From contig JAADVB010000137.1 of the NCBI GenBank assembly GCA_023334545.1, forward strand, positions 1-50,145: 50,145 nt of DNA, given 5' to 3'. The stretch comes from Salisapilia sapeloensis (lineage: Eukaryota > Oomycota > Peronosporomycetes > Peronosporales > Salisapiliaceae). Position 1 is the stretch's first letter. Every line of letters starts with the position of its first letter. Positions 21,401 to 31,238 of the stretch are shown in pieces. The translations under genes and the position numbers were made by a program. Below the pieces are notes generated by a model that made no database searches, was not told the origin of the DNA, and saw only the letters and a list, made by a program, of their open reading frames with translations.

Positions 21401-23363
21401 AGCTGAAGTGGATGAACGAGTGTCGTACTGGAGTCATCGATCGCAGCAGCTGGAAGGAGAGATGCTGTCGCTGAAAGAAGAGAAGTGTGGGGTGGAGAGC
21501 AGACTAGAACAGGCTCTGGAAGACAACCAGAGTCTTCGGGAGAAACTGGGTGGACTTGAAAAGCGAGAGGATGCATTAAGTCTACTGAAACGATGTCAGG
21601 AGGTGTGGGAGGAAGTGGGCGTGACGGAAGCTGATCAGCAGCAGAAGTTTCAAGACATCAACGCTGTGCTTGTACAAAAGTGTAGCGAAGAGCTGGAAGG
21701 GCTTCAAGTGGCTCGCGAGCAGCTGCAGAGACGTTTGCAGGAAGGATTGACGATCGTGTCTCGACTGGAAGCAGCGTTGGAAGTAGAAGACGTTTTTGAG
21801 GTAGGACAAGCTCCGTTGCTGGAGCTGGAGAAGCAGGCTCGACGTAAACAGAGCGAACTGGAGGAAGAGGTTTGGAAACGTCTGCATCGACGTGTGCGTA
21901 GTCAGAAGAATGCTGCGGCGTTGATGATGACCATGGAGATCACTCAAGCAGCAGACTTTCGTAGCTCAGCTCCGAACGACTTGGACCTGACACTATTGGA
22001 AGATGAGGCTGTTGTCAAATGGGAAGAGAAGCTTCAGAATGGAGACGCGTCGTCTGTTTTAGTAGATCTGACGGATGCAATGGCGAGTGAGTTCCGAAAG
22101 TTGATCGGATCGAGCTGTTTGGATCAAGTTGAGAGGATGCGCAAGTGTTTGCTGGATGAGAAAGCGTATAGGCTAAGGATACTGGACGACTTGCTGTTTG
22201 ACGTAAGAGAAAAGATGCGATCTCTTGGGTTGCGCCAGTCGGACATGACTTCGCTCATGATTAAACTCTTTCCAGATGAAACCAAAGTCAAGGAATGGGT
22301 GTTGGGTGTCGTGGAGAAGAGCAGTAGTGTTGATGTCACATCAGCAACTTTGGATGCGTTCAGTCATGTAGTAGATAGCTTAGAACATATCATCTCTGGA
22401 CGGAAGGAAGCAAAGAAGGTGGTTAGTGAGATGTTGAACAAGGCGAGTGGAGCGGAGATGGATGTGGACAAGTACGCTTGTCCGCTAATGGTGGAGAATG
22501 AGGCAGTGGATGCAAAGGAGATGAAGCGATGTAAGGAACAGGTGGAGAGTATTGCGAGTGGCGTCGAGTCTGGTGCGAGGATGCTGCTGTATTCACTGTC
22601 AGAAGACTTTGCAGCGTTCGGCATGGATACTTTGCCTCAGCGAATGAGCTTTTTGCTGGGCAGGGAAGAATATGACGAGGATAGTACGAAGCGAAAGGTG
22701 TTGAACAAGTACATGCATGTGATCCAGTCGGACGTGGACGCTCCCATAACTGACGCAGTAGTCTCTTGTCCTTCCTTGCTGTCGGCATTCGATCCACTAC
22801 AGAACGACATTGGTAGCTATTTATCGAAAGAGTACTTGGAGTTGCAAGTCCAGAAGTTGGAGCAAGGAGCGATGGATATGCAGGTGTTGGAGGAGATCCG
22901 TCAGAACGCCCAAACCCGACTGCAGTCTTTACAACAGATCATGCGTTTGTTCCATGAAGCATCTGCCTACAAGAGCAAGATCGAGGAGTTCCAGTCTCAG
23001 ACCAAGAGCAAGGATCGGTTGTTTGGGTCGTCCTTGCGGCTGCTGGAAGAGGAAAAGTTCCGAAAAGCAGCCGCGAAAAAGTATCCTGCTCTGATCCGAC
23101 AGCTAAAGCAGGAAGTGGCCAAGTGGGTGCAGGACGATGAGGAAGAATTTGACTTGAGAGTGCTGGGTAGTGACTTGCAGCAGTTGCTGGAAGACATGAT
23201 GAATGCGAATACTGGGCTGATGCATTTGGATCTGGGCGTAGTGGACACCAAAAGTCGTAAGGGTGGAACGAGAGAACCACAGATGGTGAGACAAGGACAC
23301 AGCGATACGGACAGACTGACGTCGAGACAGTCAAGGTCGAATACACCTCGAGCCAAACCATGA
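18500..23363 (+). CDS. Kinesin-4-like motor fused to a MAP65/PRC1/Ase1-like microtubule crosslinker
   Basis: Modelled as four exons: 18500-18705, 18840-18877, 18969-20917 and 20973-23363 (1527 residues). Introns are 134, 91 and 55 nt; the third appears to use a GC donor. The N-terminal motor has VRVALRVRP (27-35), P-loop GQTGSGKT (107-114), switch I NQHSSRSH (260-267), switch II DLAGSERLKKTGAEGDR (from 297) and IPYRSSKLTRLLQDALGGNS, closest to kinesin-4/KIF4. Coiled coil fills about residues 370-930. From about residue 930 the sequence resembles MAP65/PRC1: LLKRCQEVWEEVGVTEADQQ matches the N-terminal dimerisation rod, and LRLLEEEKFRKAAAKKYPAL with QEVAKWVQDDEEEFD (about 1420-1460) matches the microtubule-binding spectrin domain. 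The Cys-rich tail typical of KIF4 is not seen. It probably slides and crosslinks antiparallel microtubules in the spindle midzone. The motor call is firm; the MAP65 part is inferred from remembered family patterns. Confidence 0.85.
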
Positions 23364-23865
23364 GCGTACAAGTAGAATAAGAACTGATCAATAGCATATA
23401 CAATTGGCATTCACGTTGTCTTGATCTTTGTCGACTTCGTTCGCGGTACAACGTCGGACCAGAAACAGCTACAAAAGTGTCAAGTAGCATTATTGAGAAG
23501 CATCCGATATAGACGAAGAAAGCATGCTCGTATGATGCGTGGCACGTACGCACGAAAATGAATCGAATATTTAAAGTGGATAACGGTAAGGTGTTTTATA
23601 CATCCGACATATCCGCTTCCTGCAAGAAGGGTGCGATGCAATGCTTGCTGACTCAACAAAGCATCTCGTATGTGGTGATTGCGTCTACACTTCCTATATC
23701 GCGCCCACATCTGCATATTGGAGATAAGACACTTGCAAAGCATTGCAAGCAGAGAAACCACATGCCTGTATTCGCAGCCATTTTATCGCATCGAAAGCGT
23801 TCGGTAGGTCTCTTGCTCTGCGTTATAAAAACTCGTCACTTTCGTCTTTGAAGTCACATTGTCAA
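23364..23865. other. Intergenic stretch between kinesin and pseudokinase genes
   Basis: About 500 bases holding the kinesin 3' region and the pseudokinase 5' region. The frame preceding the kinase ATG is open back to 23743 but lacks an ATG and reads as leader. Nothing else seen. Confidence 0.4.
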
Positions 23866-24993
23866 ATGACCTCCCTCTTAGGACCGACGAACAACATGGG
23901 CGGAGACATTGCCATCTATCTCGCAGTTGCGATCGCGTTGATCCTTGCTTGCACCGTGATTATGCTCTGGTGTCGTCGACGCTACCTTCGACAGCTGAAT
24001 TTCGACCCAAGTAGCTCAAAATACAATGCTCCACCTGCATCCGTAGTCGGCGCGGAAGACTTAGCTCGTTACCAAATCGACACCAGCCAGATTCATCTAC
24101 TCACCCAGTTTAACTCCAAAACTCACGGACTCGTTTGGGCAGCGAACTATGTCCATGAACTCGTCGTCGTGAAGCCATTGCAATTGCAAAAGTATGATGC
24201 AAATGCACGACGGAAAGTATTGGATCGTGTCACACAGCTCGCTTTGATATCTCATATCAAGGTCGTACAATTCATCGGCGTTTCTTGGACCACCGAGCTA
24301 GATTTCCACATCATTCTGGAACATGTGCCTCGAGGCGACATCGAAAGCTGTCTGTCGTTTACTCATGCAAACGCACTTGCGACCGAATGGGGTGAGCGGA
24401 AACTTCGGATTGCTAGCGACATTGCAGAGGCACTCGCCCACCTTCACTCGCTCAAGCCGCGCATTTACCATACGAACTTGAGGGCTCGCAACATTCTCAT
24501 CGACCACTCCTGGGGTGCAAAGATATCTATGTTCAGCTTCCAAAATTCCAACGACCAGATCTTGTCTCATCTTGACGGCAGCAGCCGATGGATAGCGCCA
24601 GAAATGCTAACTGCAAATGCGTCGAGCGAAAGCATGGCGAGTACAGCTGTTGATGTCTACGCATTTGGAGCAGTGATGCTAGAGCTTGACTCGCATGACG
24701 TTCCGTTCTATGATGCCTTATCTTCAACTGGGAAACCTCTCAGTGAGCGCGAGATGCGAGATCTACTTTCCAAGGGTTCATTGCAACCTTCGATCTGTGA
24801 AACGTGTCCGCCTGAACTGGCAGAGCTCATTGCCGATTGCCTTCAAGTTGATCCCACGAAACGACCTAGTGCACCTCGACTCGCGCATGATATTCGACAG
24901 TTGGTTGAAACCGTGCATGACAAGAGTTTGGTCAATGTCAGCGAGGTCAGTCTCATTAATTCCTTCACTGGGGAAACTGTATCTCAGCTATAG
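23866..24993 (+). CDS. Membrane-anchored TKL-type pseudokinase
   Basis: Single exon, 375 residues. A short N-terminus (14 residues) precedes a transmembrane helix (about 15-36) ending in the basic stop-transfer CRRRYLRQ, then a juxtamembrane linker and a kinase-like domain. The beta-3 lysine is present (VVVKPL), and the C-lobe has RWIAPEML, DVYAFGAVMLEL and CLQVDPTKRPSA, which are TKL/TK-like features. Catalytic positions are lost: the HRDLKxxN loop reads HTNLRARN (Asp to Asn) and the DFG motif is replaced by MFS. The glycine-rich loop is also not recognisable. The product is therefore predicted to be inactive and to act as a scaffold or allosteric partner at a membrane. Oomycetes have large TKL kinase families with such anchors. 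A later Met (residue 11) is an alternative start. Convergent with the next gene. Confidence 0.78.
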   Translation: MTSLLGPTNNMGGDIAIYLAVAIALILACTVIMLWCRRRYLRQLNFDPSSSKYNAPPASVVGAEDLARYQIDTSQIHLLTQFNSKTHGLVWAANYVHELVVVKPLQLQKYDANARRKVLDRVTQLALISHIKVVQFIGVSWTTELDFHIILEHVPRGDIESCLSFTHANALATEWGERKLRIASDIAEALAHLHSLKPRIYHTNLRARNILIDHSWGAKISMFSFQNSNDQILSHLDGSSRWIAPEMLTANASSESMASTAVDVYAFGAVMLELDSHDVPFYDALSSTGKPLSEREMRDLLSKGSLQPSICETCPPELAELIADCLQVDPTKRPSAPRLAHDIRQLVETVHDKSLVNVSEVSLINSFTGETVSQL

Positions 24994-25196
24994 ATGGTGT
25001 ATTTAAAACAAGCGTGAACAGCTACATGTTGTGTACCGAAAGCTACAACTCGTTATAGTCGAGTCTAGCTTTGTAAGCCCATTGTGGGCAAGGTGATTCG
25101 CCTTTACTAGTAAATAAAGATTGAATCACGCAAAGTATTAATGTTAATGGCGATCATACTACATGTTAATATGTTAACTCTCGCAGTTGATGCAAT

Positions 25197-27089
25197 TTAT
25201 GTTGAAGGGCAATACTTCTCCATCCAGACGAACTGGAAACTAAAGTCGATTCCTACGGTGTAATCAGTATGATAGAAGGAATATAAATAAAGCATTATGC
25301 GCCATCTCGACTTACCTGAATGCTCGACAGTAAAGAGGAGTATATACGGTATCCACATGATCATCTTTCCTTGCACTTGTTTCGCTTGCTTTTCCAGTAC
25401 AAACGCAAGCAAGTATACTGGTGAACAGCCGAATTGATGCTTAAGCGTGAAATGCAGACAAAGAAAGGATAAAAATTCCAGAAGCGAGTACAAGAGTAAG
25501 TTGGCACTCGTCTGCTCGAGCTCTTCGTTCGACATGTTCTTCGAGTGAGCATAATAGATGGAATTGTGGAGTTTACTCAGTATTGTGAGGTACGTGATGT
25601 ACAGGACAGGGACAATGCACTCGACAGCCTCGACAAGCATGAGAAATTCGCTTCGAAAGAATAGCTTCAGGGTCCTAATCACGCGTTGCGTATTTACTTC
25701 ATCGGCCTTTGACTGTATCGGTTTTGTAGCTTTGGATTGTACACTTTTCGACGAAGGAGAAGTTGGCATGGCAGGACGGGGTACTATTGCATTGGCTCTC
25801 TTTGATCTTATGTACTCGTTTCTATTTGTCTTTTGCAAACTGGGGGCAGGGGCTTCGTGAAGTGTAGACCCTAGAGAAATTGACTTTCGAAGTGCTTGAA
25901 TTGAAAACCGGGAAGTTAGTTGTCTAACCATGTACCCAACACTTATGCGAAGGTGTGATGGCCATTCGACAATGAGTGTTGAAAACATTCGGACCTGGGA
26001 CGCTGCTAAGCCCGCTTTAAAACCTGGTTGCTGAACTAAGACAATTGCCTCTTTCAGAAGCGTTAATTGACGTGACCGATGTTGAGATTTGACCTCTGGT
26101 ACATCAGGATAATCTTTTAAAGAGAGATGGAGCTGGTACACTGCACCAAATGATTGAACTGCGTCGATAGTGATAATAATGAATACTGTGTAAATCGAAG
26201 TAGCATTCTGCATGCAGATTGCGACAGATAGACAGGTAAACAGGTCGATAGACATGACCGTTATTTCCGGAATTTTATCTTCAGCATTTGATGCGGCAAG
26301 CGCGATTGCATTCTTGGCAGCGATCTTCAGAATTGGAAACGTCATTACCCATAGTGTTTGCTGCGCATGACTCAGTACTCGAAATACAGCTACAAATCCC
26401 GAAAAGATAAGGACAAAGTTGGCTTGCACAGTTAGAACGGTCATTTGCTTTTTGATGCCGTCTAAAAGTCCTGGTGTAGAGGTGATTTTCTCGTAGCCTA
26501 CCGCCACGATGAACGTTACCGTTCCAACGAGATTAAATGGAATTACAGCAAGCACAGAACCAAAAGGTGTAGGAAAACACCATACTGCAGCGGTAGCCAC
26601 ATACATTGCTGTACATGTCACTGCCATTATAATACACAATAACAGCATTCGTGGGTATGGCAGGTAGAAGTTCGGTATTAGCCCATCTACTTGAGAATAA
26701 GCGCCCACAGCGCCTATGAACATGGTAAGCATCGCCCGAATCCAATAGTGTGTATTTCCGTCCCAATCAAGCTCTGGTGATTGCAACGGAATAGACTCTA
26801 TACCCACCGCCAGAAGTAGTGCCGGTACTGGCGTTAAAGTCGTAACTAGTAACACTCGCATAGGCGAAGTCTCTTCGGCATACTTGCTAAACTGCACAAG
26901 TCGATCAACAGAATAAGCTCCACGATGGCTAACGTTCGCCTTGTTCCATAGCTTCCAAAGTGAATGGAAGACTTGGCTGAAGAATGATAGTATTTGTCTA
27001 TCGATACAATTTCGCGAGGATACAGGTATCATTGTATCCACCGGACTAGATTCCGCAGCCTTTTCTTTTGCTTCGGTACTAGATTCCAT
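25197..27089 (-). CDS. Oomycete-type multi-pass transmembrane protein of unknown function
   Basis: Minus-strand gene with exons 27089-25316 and 25252-25197 around a 63-nt GTAAGT...GTAG intron. The joined product has 609 residues. It starts HRGAYSVDRLVQFSKYAEE, followed by MRVLLVTTLTPVPALL, and contains at least eight hydrophobic segments, including LDWDGNTHYWIRAMLTMFIG and CFPTPFGSVLAVIPFNLVG. These resemble a large family of oomycete membrane proteins with a conserved RxYSxDRL opening and a C-terminal helix ending GxDFxFxF (here GIDFSFQF). No function is known to me for the family. The intron length is a multiple of three and has no in-frame stop, so a retained-intron form would add 21 residues. 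The ATG at 27089 is the first in frame. Divergent from the adjacent Cys-rich gene with 305 bases between the starts. Confidence 0.72.
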   Translation of the reverse strand: MESSTEAKEKAAESSPVDTMIPVSSRNCIDRQILSFFSQVFHSLWKLWNKANVSHRGAYSVDRLVQFSKYAEETSPMRVLLVTTLTPVPALLLAVGIESIPLQSPELDWDGNTHYWIRAMLTMFIGAVGAYSQVDGLIPNFYLPYPRMLLLCIIMAVTCTAMYVATAAVWCFPTPFGSVLAVIPFNLVGTVTFIVAVGYEKITSTPGLLDGIKKQMTVLTVQANFVLIFSGFVAVFRVLSHAQQTLWVMTFPILKIAAKNAIALAASNAEDKIPEITVMSIDLFTCLSVAICMQNATSIYTVFIIITIDAVQSFGAVYQLHLSLKDYPDVPEVKSQHRSRQLTLLKEAIVLVQQPGFKAGLAASQVRMFSTLIVEWPSHLRISVGYMVRQLTSRFSIQALRKSISLGSTLHEAPAPSLQKTNRNEYIRSKRANAIVPRPAMPTSPSSKSVQSKATKPIQSKADEVNTQRVIRTLKLFFRSEFLMLVEAVECIVPVLYITYLTILSKLHNSIYYAHSKNMSNEELEQTSANLLLYSLLEFLSFLCLHFTLKHQFGCSPVYLLAFVLEKQAKQVQGKMIMWIPYILLFTVEHSGKSRWRIMLYLYSFYHTDYTVGIDFSFQFVWMEKYCPST

Positions 27090-27394
27090 CGTAGTTTGTT
27101 GTCTGGTAACACTTACTGGACGCAACCTGTCGTAAGAATATTTATACAAGATAGGTTTGTGCTGCTTAAATTAGATAGCACCCCTCGAAGCTACTCGACT
27201 TCAATACAACTTCAATATGGGATTTCGTAATCACATATTGGATTTTATTACTTTTCGCTACAGAATGCCCTTCTTTTTTGAACTTGAAGTATGACTGGAC
27301 AGACGGGCTGACACAAGTGGCCAGTCTTTGCATCGTGTCGAGGCCGAAAGAAGACTGCGAGCTCGTTACATTCTCTCGTTTCTATTCTATCCTC
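27090..27394. other. Short divergent promoter region
   Basis: 305 bases between two divergently transcribed start codons, AT-rich with a TTCTTTTTTG tract near 27270. No coding pattern beyond open leader codons before 27395. Confidence 0.35.
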
Positions 27395-28666
27395 ATGGCT
27401 TCACAGGGAGACTCGTCCGTCGTGGGCGAAAATATATCATCATCGTCGGCTATCGACGACATGGACAATAGTACGACTCCAATGAATAGCGCGACCACTG
27501 ACACTGGGTCGGCGTTAGACGACACTGAGGATGGCATTCCTGGAGGAATAAATGCAGTGCCAAACAAGTCAACGGAGTCTGCTGTGGATAAATCATCAAC
27601 AGGCGACTCGTGCCTCTGGCATGACGCTGACTGGTGCCACCAACCACGTTCGTGCCGAGCGTGCCTCAATGTGAACTTGGGTGATAACAACAAGGTATAG
27701 ACGATACCACACATTCTCGTATAAAGCTCATAGAGTGGTGTGTAGTGCATGGTGGATCCCGTAGGCGCTTGCATCCCAGCGCGACCGAGTTCATCCTTAC
27801 CAAAGATCCAGTCCTCTCGCTTTGAAAACAGCTCGATGAACTACTACCGGTCGCAAGACTTTAAATACTGCGGTCTGGACGATTCGATTTGCAAGGACTG
27901 GAAAAAGCGTTGGCGTGCGGCCAATGATGGAGATGGAGAGGACGGCTATCACCTGGATGATGATGATCAGTGGCAAGAGGGAAGTAACTCGTCCGACCGC
28001 ATCGTCCATAGCGACATGCCGTCCTATGTCGTAGGCGACGATGGAGAGTGCCTGTGTATTCGAGCATGCGAAGAAGCAGAGTGGAAGAGTCACGTCATCA
28101 ATAGCCAATGTATCAAAATGGCGGATGCATACTCTGGCTTGGGTGTCATGACCATGGTCGGTCTGTCCATGGCAACAGTCGTGGTGCTCTTCGTCAGTGT
28201 CTTCCTCTTCCGAGTGTTCCAGAGGCGTCGCATGATGAACGAAAATGCAAGACAGGTCAACCGACGAGATCCTCAGATGGTCGCGCAACGTCGTCAGGCC
28301 ACACGACGACCTCGTCGGGAGAGTGCTGCACAGCCGATGGATCTCGAGGGATGGAAATCGTTCCGAGAGAGGTTGATTCAAAACGAAAGGACGCAGATTG
28401 CGCAGGGAGAAGAGGATAAAGGGACGCTGAGTACGATGCACGCTCCTTCGGTTGTGGTCGAGGACGGAGTTGGGTACCGTCCGGCATCGCCGAGTGAACT
28501 GAACCAACGTGGACCAGCGGACCTTCACATTTCTCCTCATGCGGTGGATGAGGTGGAGAGTTCGAGGGAGTCAACCAACGAACGTGAGCCAACGAATAAC
28601 CATGTATCTCTGGATGCAGTAGAAGAAGCGGAGACTCCGAGGGAAACGACCTACCAACGTGTTTAA
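27395..28666 (+). CDS. Cysteine-rich single-pass membrane protein A (one Cys module)
   Basis: Two exons, 27395-27694 and 27746-28666, around a 51-nt GT-AG intron, give 406 residues. A Ser/Thr/Asp-rich N-terminus leads into a Cys module (about 90-220): CLWHDADWC, PRSCRACLN, CMVDPVGAC, FKYCGLDDSIC and ending VGDDGECLCIRACE. A transmembrane helix follows (about 233-257, then the basic FQRRR), and the cytoplasmic tail contains MDLEGWKSFRERL. The same module appears twice in the protein at 38718-40089, which also shares the DLEGW tail motif and the intron position just after the CLN motif, so they are paralogues. By the positive-inside rule the Cys module would face the outside or lumen. No clear signal peptide is visible, so the start may be incomplete. 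It lies directly upstream of a CTL transporter gene on the same strand. I do not recognise the family. Confidence 0.65.
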
Positions 28667-29412
28667 ACCTTTGGTAGGCCTGTATCTGGCTGTCGGGAGG
28701 CAGTCGTGTGTATAAAGGCTGGAAGCATTGCGTTAATAATCTTTTGCTTGTTGAAGATTATGGGTCTCGAGTTGAAAGGTTCTATTAAGTATGCACAGAC
28801 TAGAGGTTGAGGTAGCGACATGCTCGTTTCTGCTATCCATCTTTCAAGTCGAAGGACTTTGCTTATCATGTCGATATTGTCATTGTGTTTATAAGTCTAG
28901 CTTATATAGTACACGCCTAGACTATCATCTTGCTCGTTGTAAGCATCACACAACTTATAGTCGATGATTTTTGCCTAGTGGTAACCTCGATGGAGGCCAG
29001 TTTGGTTGTCAGGTTAAGCGTGTTTGATCGAATAAGGTTGATAAGACGAGTATTATTTCCTCCTCCTTTATAGCTGGCAAACTTAATCTACATTGGAACT
29101 GTAGCATGGCCCTATCTTGTTTGTTACATTTTGAAAGAAGACGATCCAAATTAAGTACCATCTTCAGTTCCTATCTCTTTCAGAAATCTTAGGATGCTGT
29201 TTATCTAGAGAAGGGTTGATGAGACTAGCATACTTTTATCGCCTAGGTCAGAACTAGCATCCTGATCTATTTATACGGTAGCATGACAGTGGATTCATAC
29301 CCTGCATGTAAAGAAAGATAATCTTAGCTTAGGACTACTAGGGTTTCTTATCTCTTTTAATAGGCCTGGTAGCGTTCATTTCCTTCTTCGACAGCAACTT
29401 CAAACCCCCTTG
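28667..29412. other. Intergenic stretch between Cys-rich gene A and CTL gene 1
   Basis: About 750 bases, AT-rich, with no coding pattern. Two loosely similar segments occur (AGGTTGATAAGACGAGTATT near 29033 and GGGTTGATGAGACTAGCAT near 29214). An initiator-like site sits at 29375-29383. Confidence 0.35.
29375..29383 (+). promoter_or_regulatory. Initiator (INR)-like site of CTL gene 1
   Basis: TTCATTTCC, followed by a pyrimidine-rich flank (TTCTTC), matches the oomycete initiator consensus and lies 29 bases before the ATG at 29413. Judged by sequence and position only. Confidence 0.4.
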
Positions 29413-30964
29413 ATGGGCACAAAGGTGATGGATACCAGCACTGCCATTGAAGTGATTGAGCCTTCCAAATCTCCTCCTGATAAATCCTTGGCTGTAGACA
29501 ATCCAAGTGCCGCTAGCCGAGATGTGCCCTTTGCCTACATCTTTATGCTCAACGTGATTGTGATGGTCTTCTTTGCTTCTTCATTAGGCGTGCCGGCGCT
29601 AATGAAACAGTTCGATTCCAAATCCTTGGACGAAGCAACATTTGAATCGACAGTGGAAACCACCCACAATGTGGAAATTCAGGTTAATTACGAAGGACTT
29701 GTGGGCTTGATGGTCGTCATCCTGATTTGCTCCGTCATCTTCGCCATCCTCTGGCTCAAGCTGCTTTTGCACTTCTCCAACAGCATCATCTACATCGCTA
29801 TATTTTCGGGCATCGGATGCTTTGCTGCGTCTGCAGGCGCGTGTTTTATTGAGGGTGTCCCAGCTCCTGGCGTACTTATCTCCTTCATGTGCGCAGGTTT
29901 GTGTGCATACGCGTGGTGCATTAGGGACGGCATACCTTTTGCAGCAGCGACGTTGAAGGTTTCATGTGCAGCTGTGGTTGCTTTGCCGAACATTTTCCTC
30001 GTTTCAATTCTCGTGTTGGCCAAGTCAGCGTTGTGGACACTCATTTGGGGTGTTGCTGTCATTGGAATGGCTTCTACAGCATCCCCGAACAATGAAACAG
30101 AATGCCCAGAAGGTCAGTGTAAAAATAGTGGCACGCCCATCCTAGCGTTACTCTGGTTGAGTTACTACTGGGGACAGCAAGTTTGTCAAAACATCGGGAC
30201 GTGCTCTATCGCGGGTGCAGTTGGATCCTGGTGGTTCCAACCTGAAGCTCAAAATCCGACGAAAAATGCACTCAAGCGCTCGTTGACAAAATCCTTTGGC
30301 TCCATTTGCATCGGCTCGCTCATTATTGCCATTATTCAGATGTTGAAAAAAGTTCTTGGTGGCGGTAGAAACGGCAATGGCGGTGTCGTGCAATCTATTC
30401 TTGGATGCTTCTGCGCTGCAGGTTTAAATATCATTGAGTACCTCAACGACTATTCCTACGTGTACATTGCTCTGTACGGAAGCAGTTTCCGCGAAAGTGG
30501 TGCCGCCGTTTACAATCTGTTTAAGTCACGCGGGATTAGTGTTGCTGTTAATGACTCGGTAATCAGCTTTGCGCTATCGTTTGTCAGTTTCGGCATTGGT
30601 AAGCGCATATCTTTCTTCGACCATATTAGCATCTTTGCTCATATCATTTATAGGCTTGCTTACGGGCGGATGTGGTGTCGCTCTGGTTTTCATGACGCCT
30701 CTATCCTGGTACGATAACAACGAACTTATCCAGACTTTGGCTGTGGTCGCCATGGGAATCTTTGGCCTTCTCGTCGGCTTCGTTATGTCGAAGCTTGTGT
30801 GCAATGTCATCGATACAGCGACAAATACCGTCCTCGTTTGCTTCCTCGAAGACCCGGCAGCGTTCAAAGCAAATCACCTTGAGCTATATGAACACCTTGT
30901 TGGAGCATGGAAAGAGTATAAGCCGGAAGCACTAAACACAGCATTTAAAGGAGAATTGTCCTAA
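29413..30964 (+). CDS. Choline transporter-like protein 1 (CTL/SLC44/Pns1 family)
   Basis: Two exons, 29413-30598 and 30654-30964, around a 55-nt intron, give 498 residues. About ten membrane helices. The CTL signature is clear: YYWGQQVCQNIGTCSIAG with GSWWFQPEAQNP, SLTKSFGSICIGSLIIAIIQ and the C-terminal YVYIALYGSSFRESGAAVYNLFKSRG, which parallel yeast Pns1 and animal SLC44. Family members move choline or ethanolamine across the plasma or organelle membrane, although yeast Pns1 has no proven choline role, so substrate is inferred. Splicing yields SFGIGLLTGGCGVAL without a break. The gene is preceded on the same strand by Cys-rich protein A; a paralogous CTL with its own Cys-rich neighbour lies at 38718-42029. 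Confidence 0.87.
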
Positions 30965-30980
30965 GAGAGAGAGAGAGAGG
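30962..30980 (+). repeat. (AG)n microsatellite after CTL gene 1
   Basis: About nine AG dinucleotide units directly after the TAA stop of CTL gene 1, in the 3' untranslated region. Likely length-variable. Confidence 0.7.
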
Positions 30981-31238
30981 TAGCTGTACAAGCTGGAACT
31001 TGGAACATCTTGATCGCTAAAATGAATGCAACACAAGACGAAATTTAATGATTCAAGTTGGGCAGTAAATGCCAGTTGCGTTATATCGCTCAACCGTTCT
31101 TCACGCACATCCTCTTATGATATTTATAGAGATGGAGTTTCATCTGAACGATTATGCCCCGCTAGATTATTATTTGGGCTCTTTGCATAGATAAGGTTGA
31201 CCTTGGCACTATCATAAACACATTCCATTGCTAACGAG

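Noticed and set aside
27395-30964. Operon or polycistronic reading of adjacent same-strand genes
   Set aside because: About 750 bases lie between the genes and the second has its own initiator-like site.
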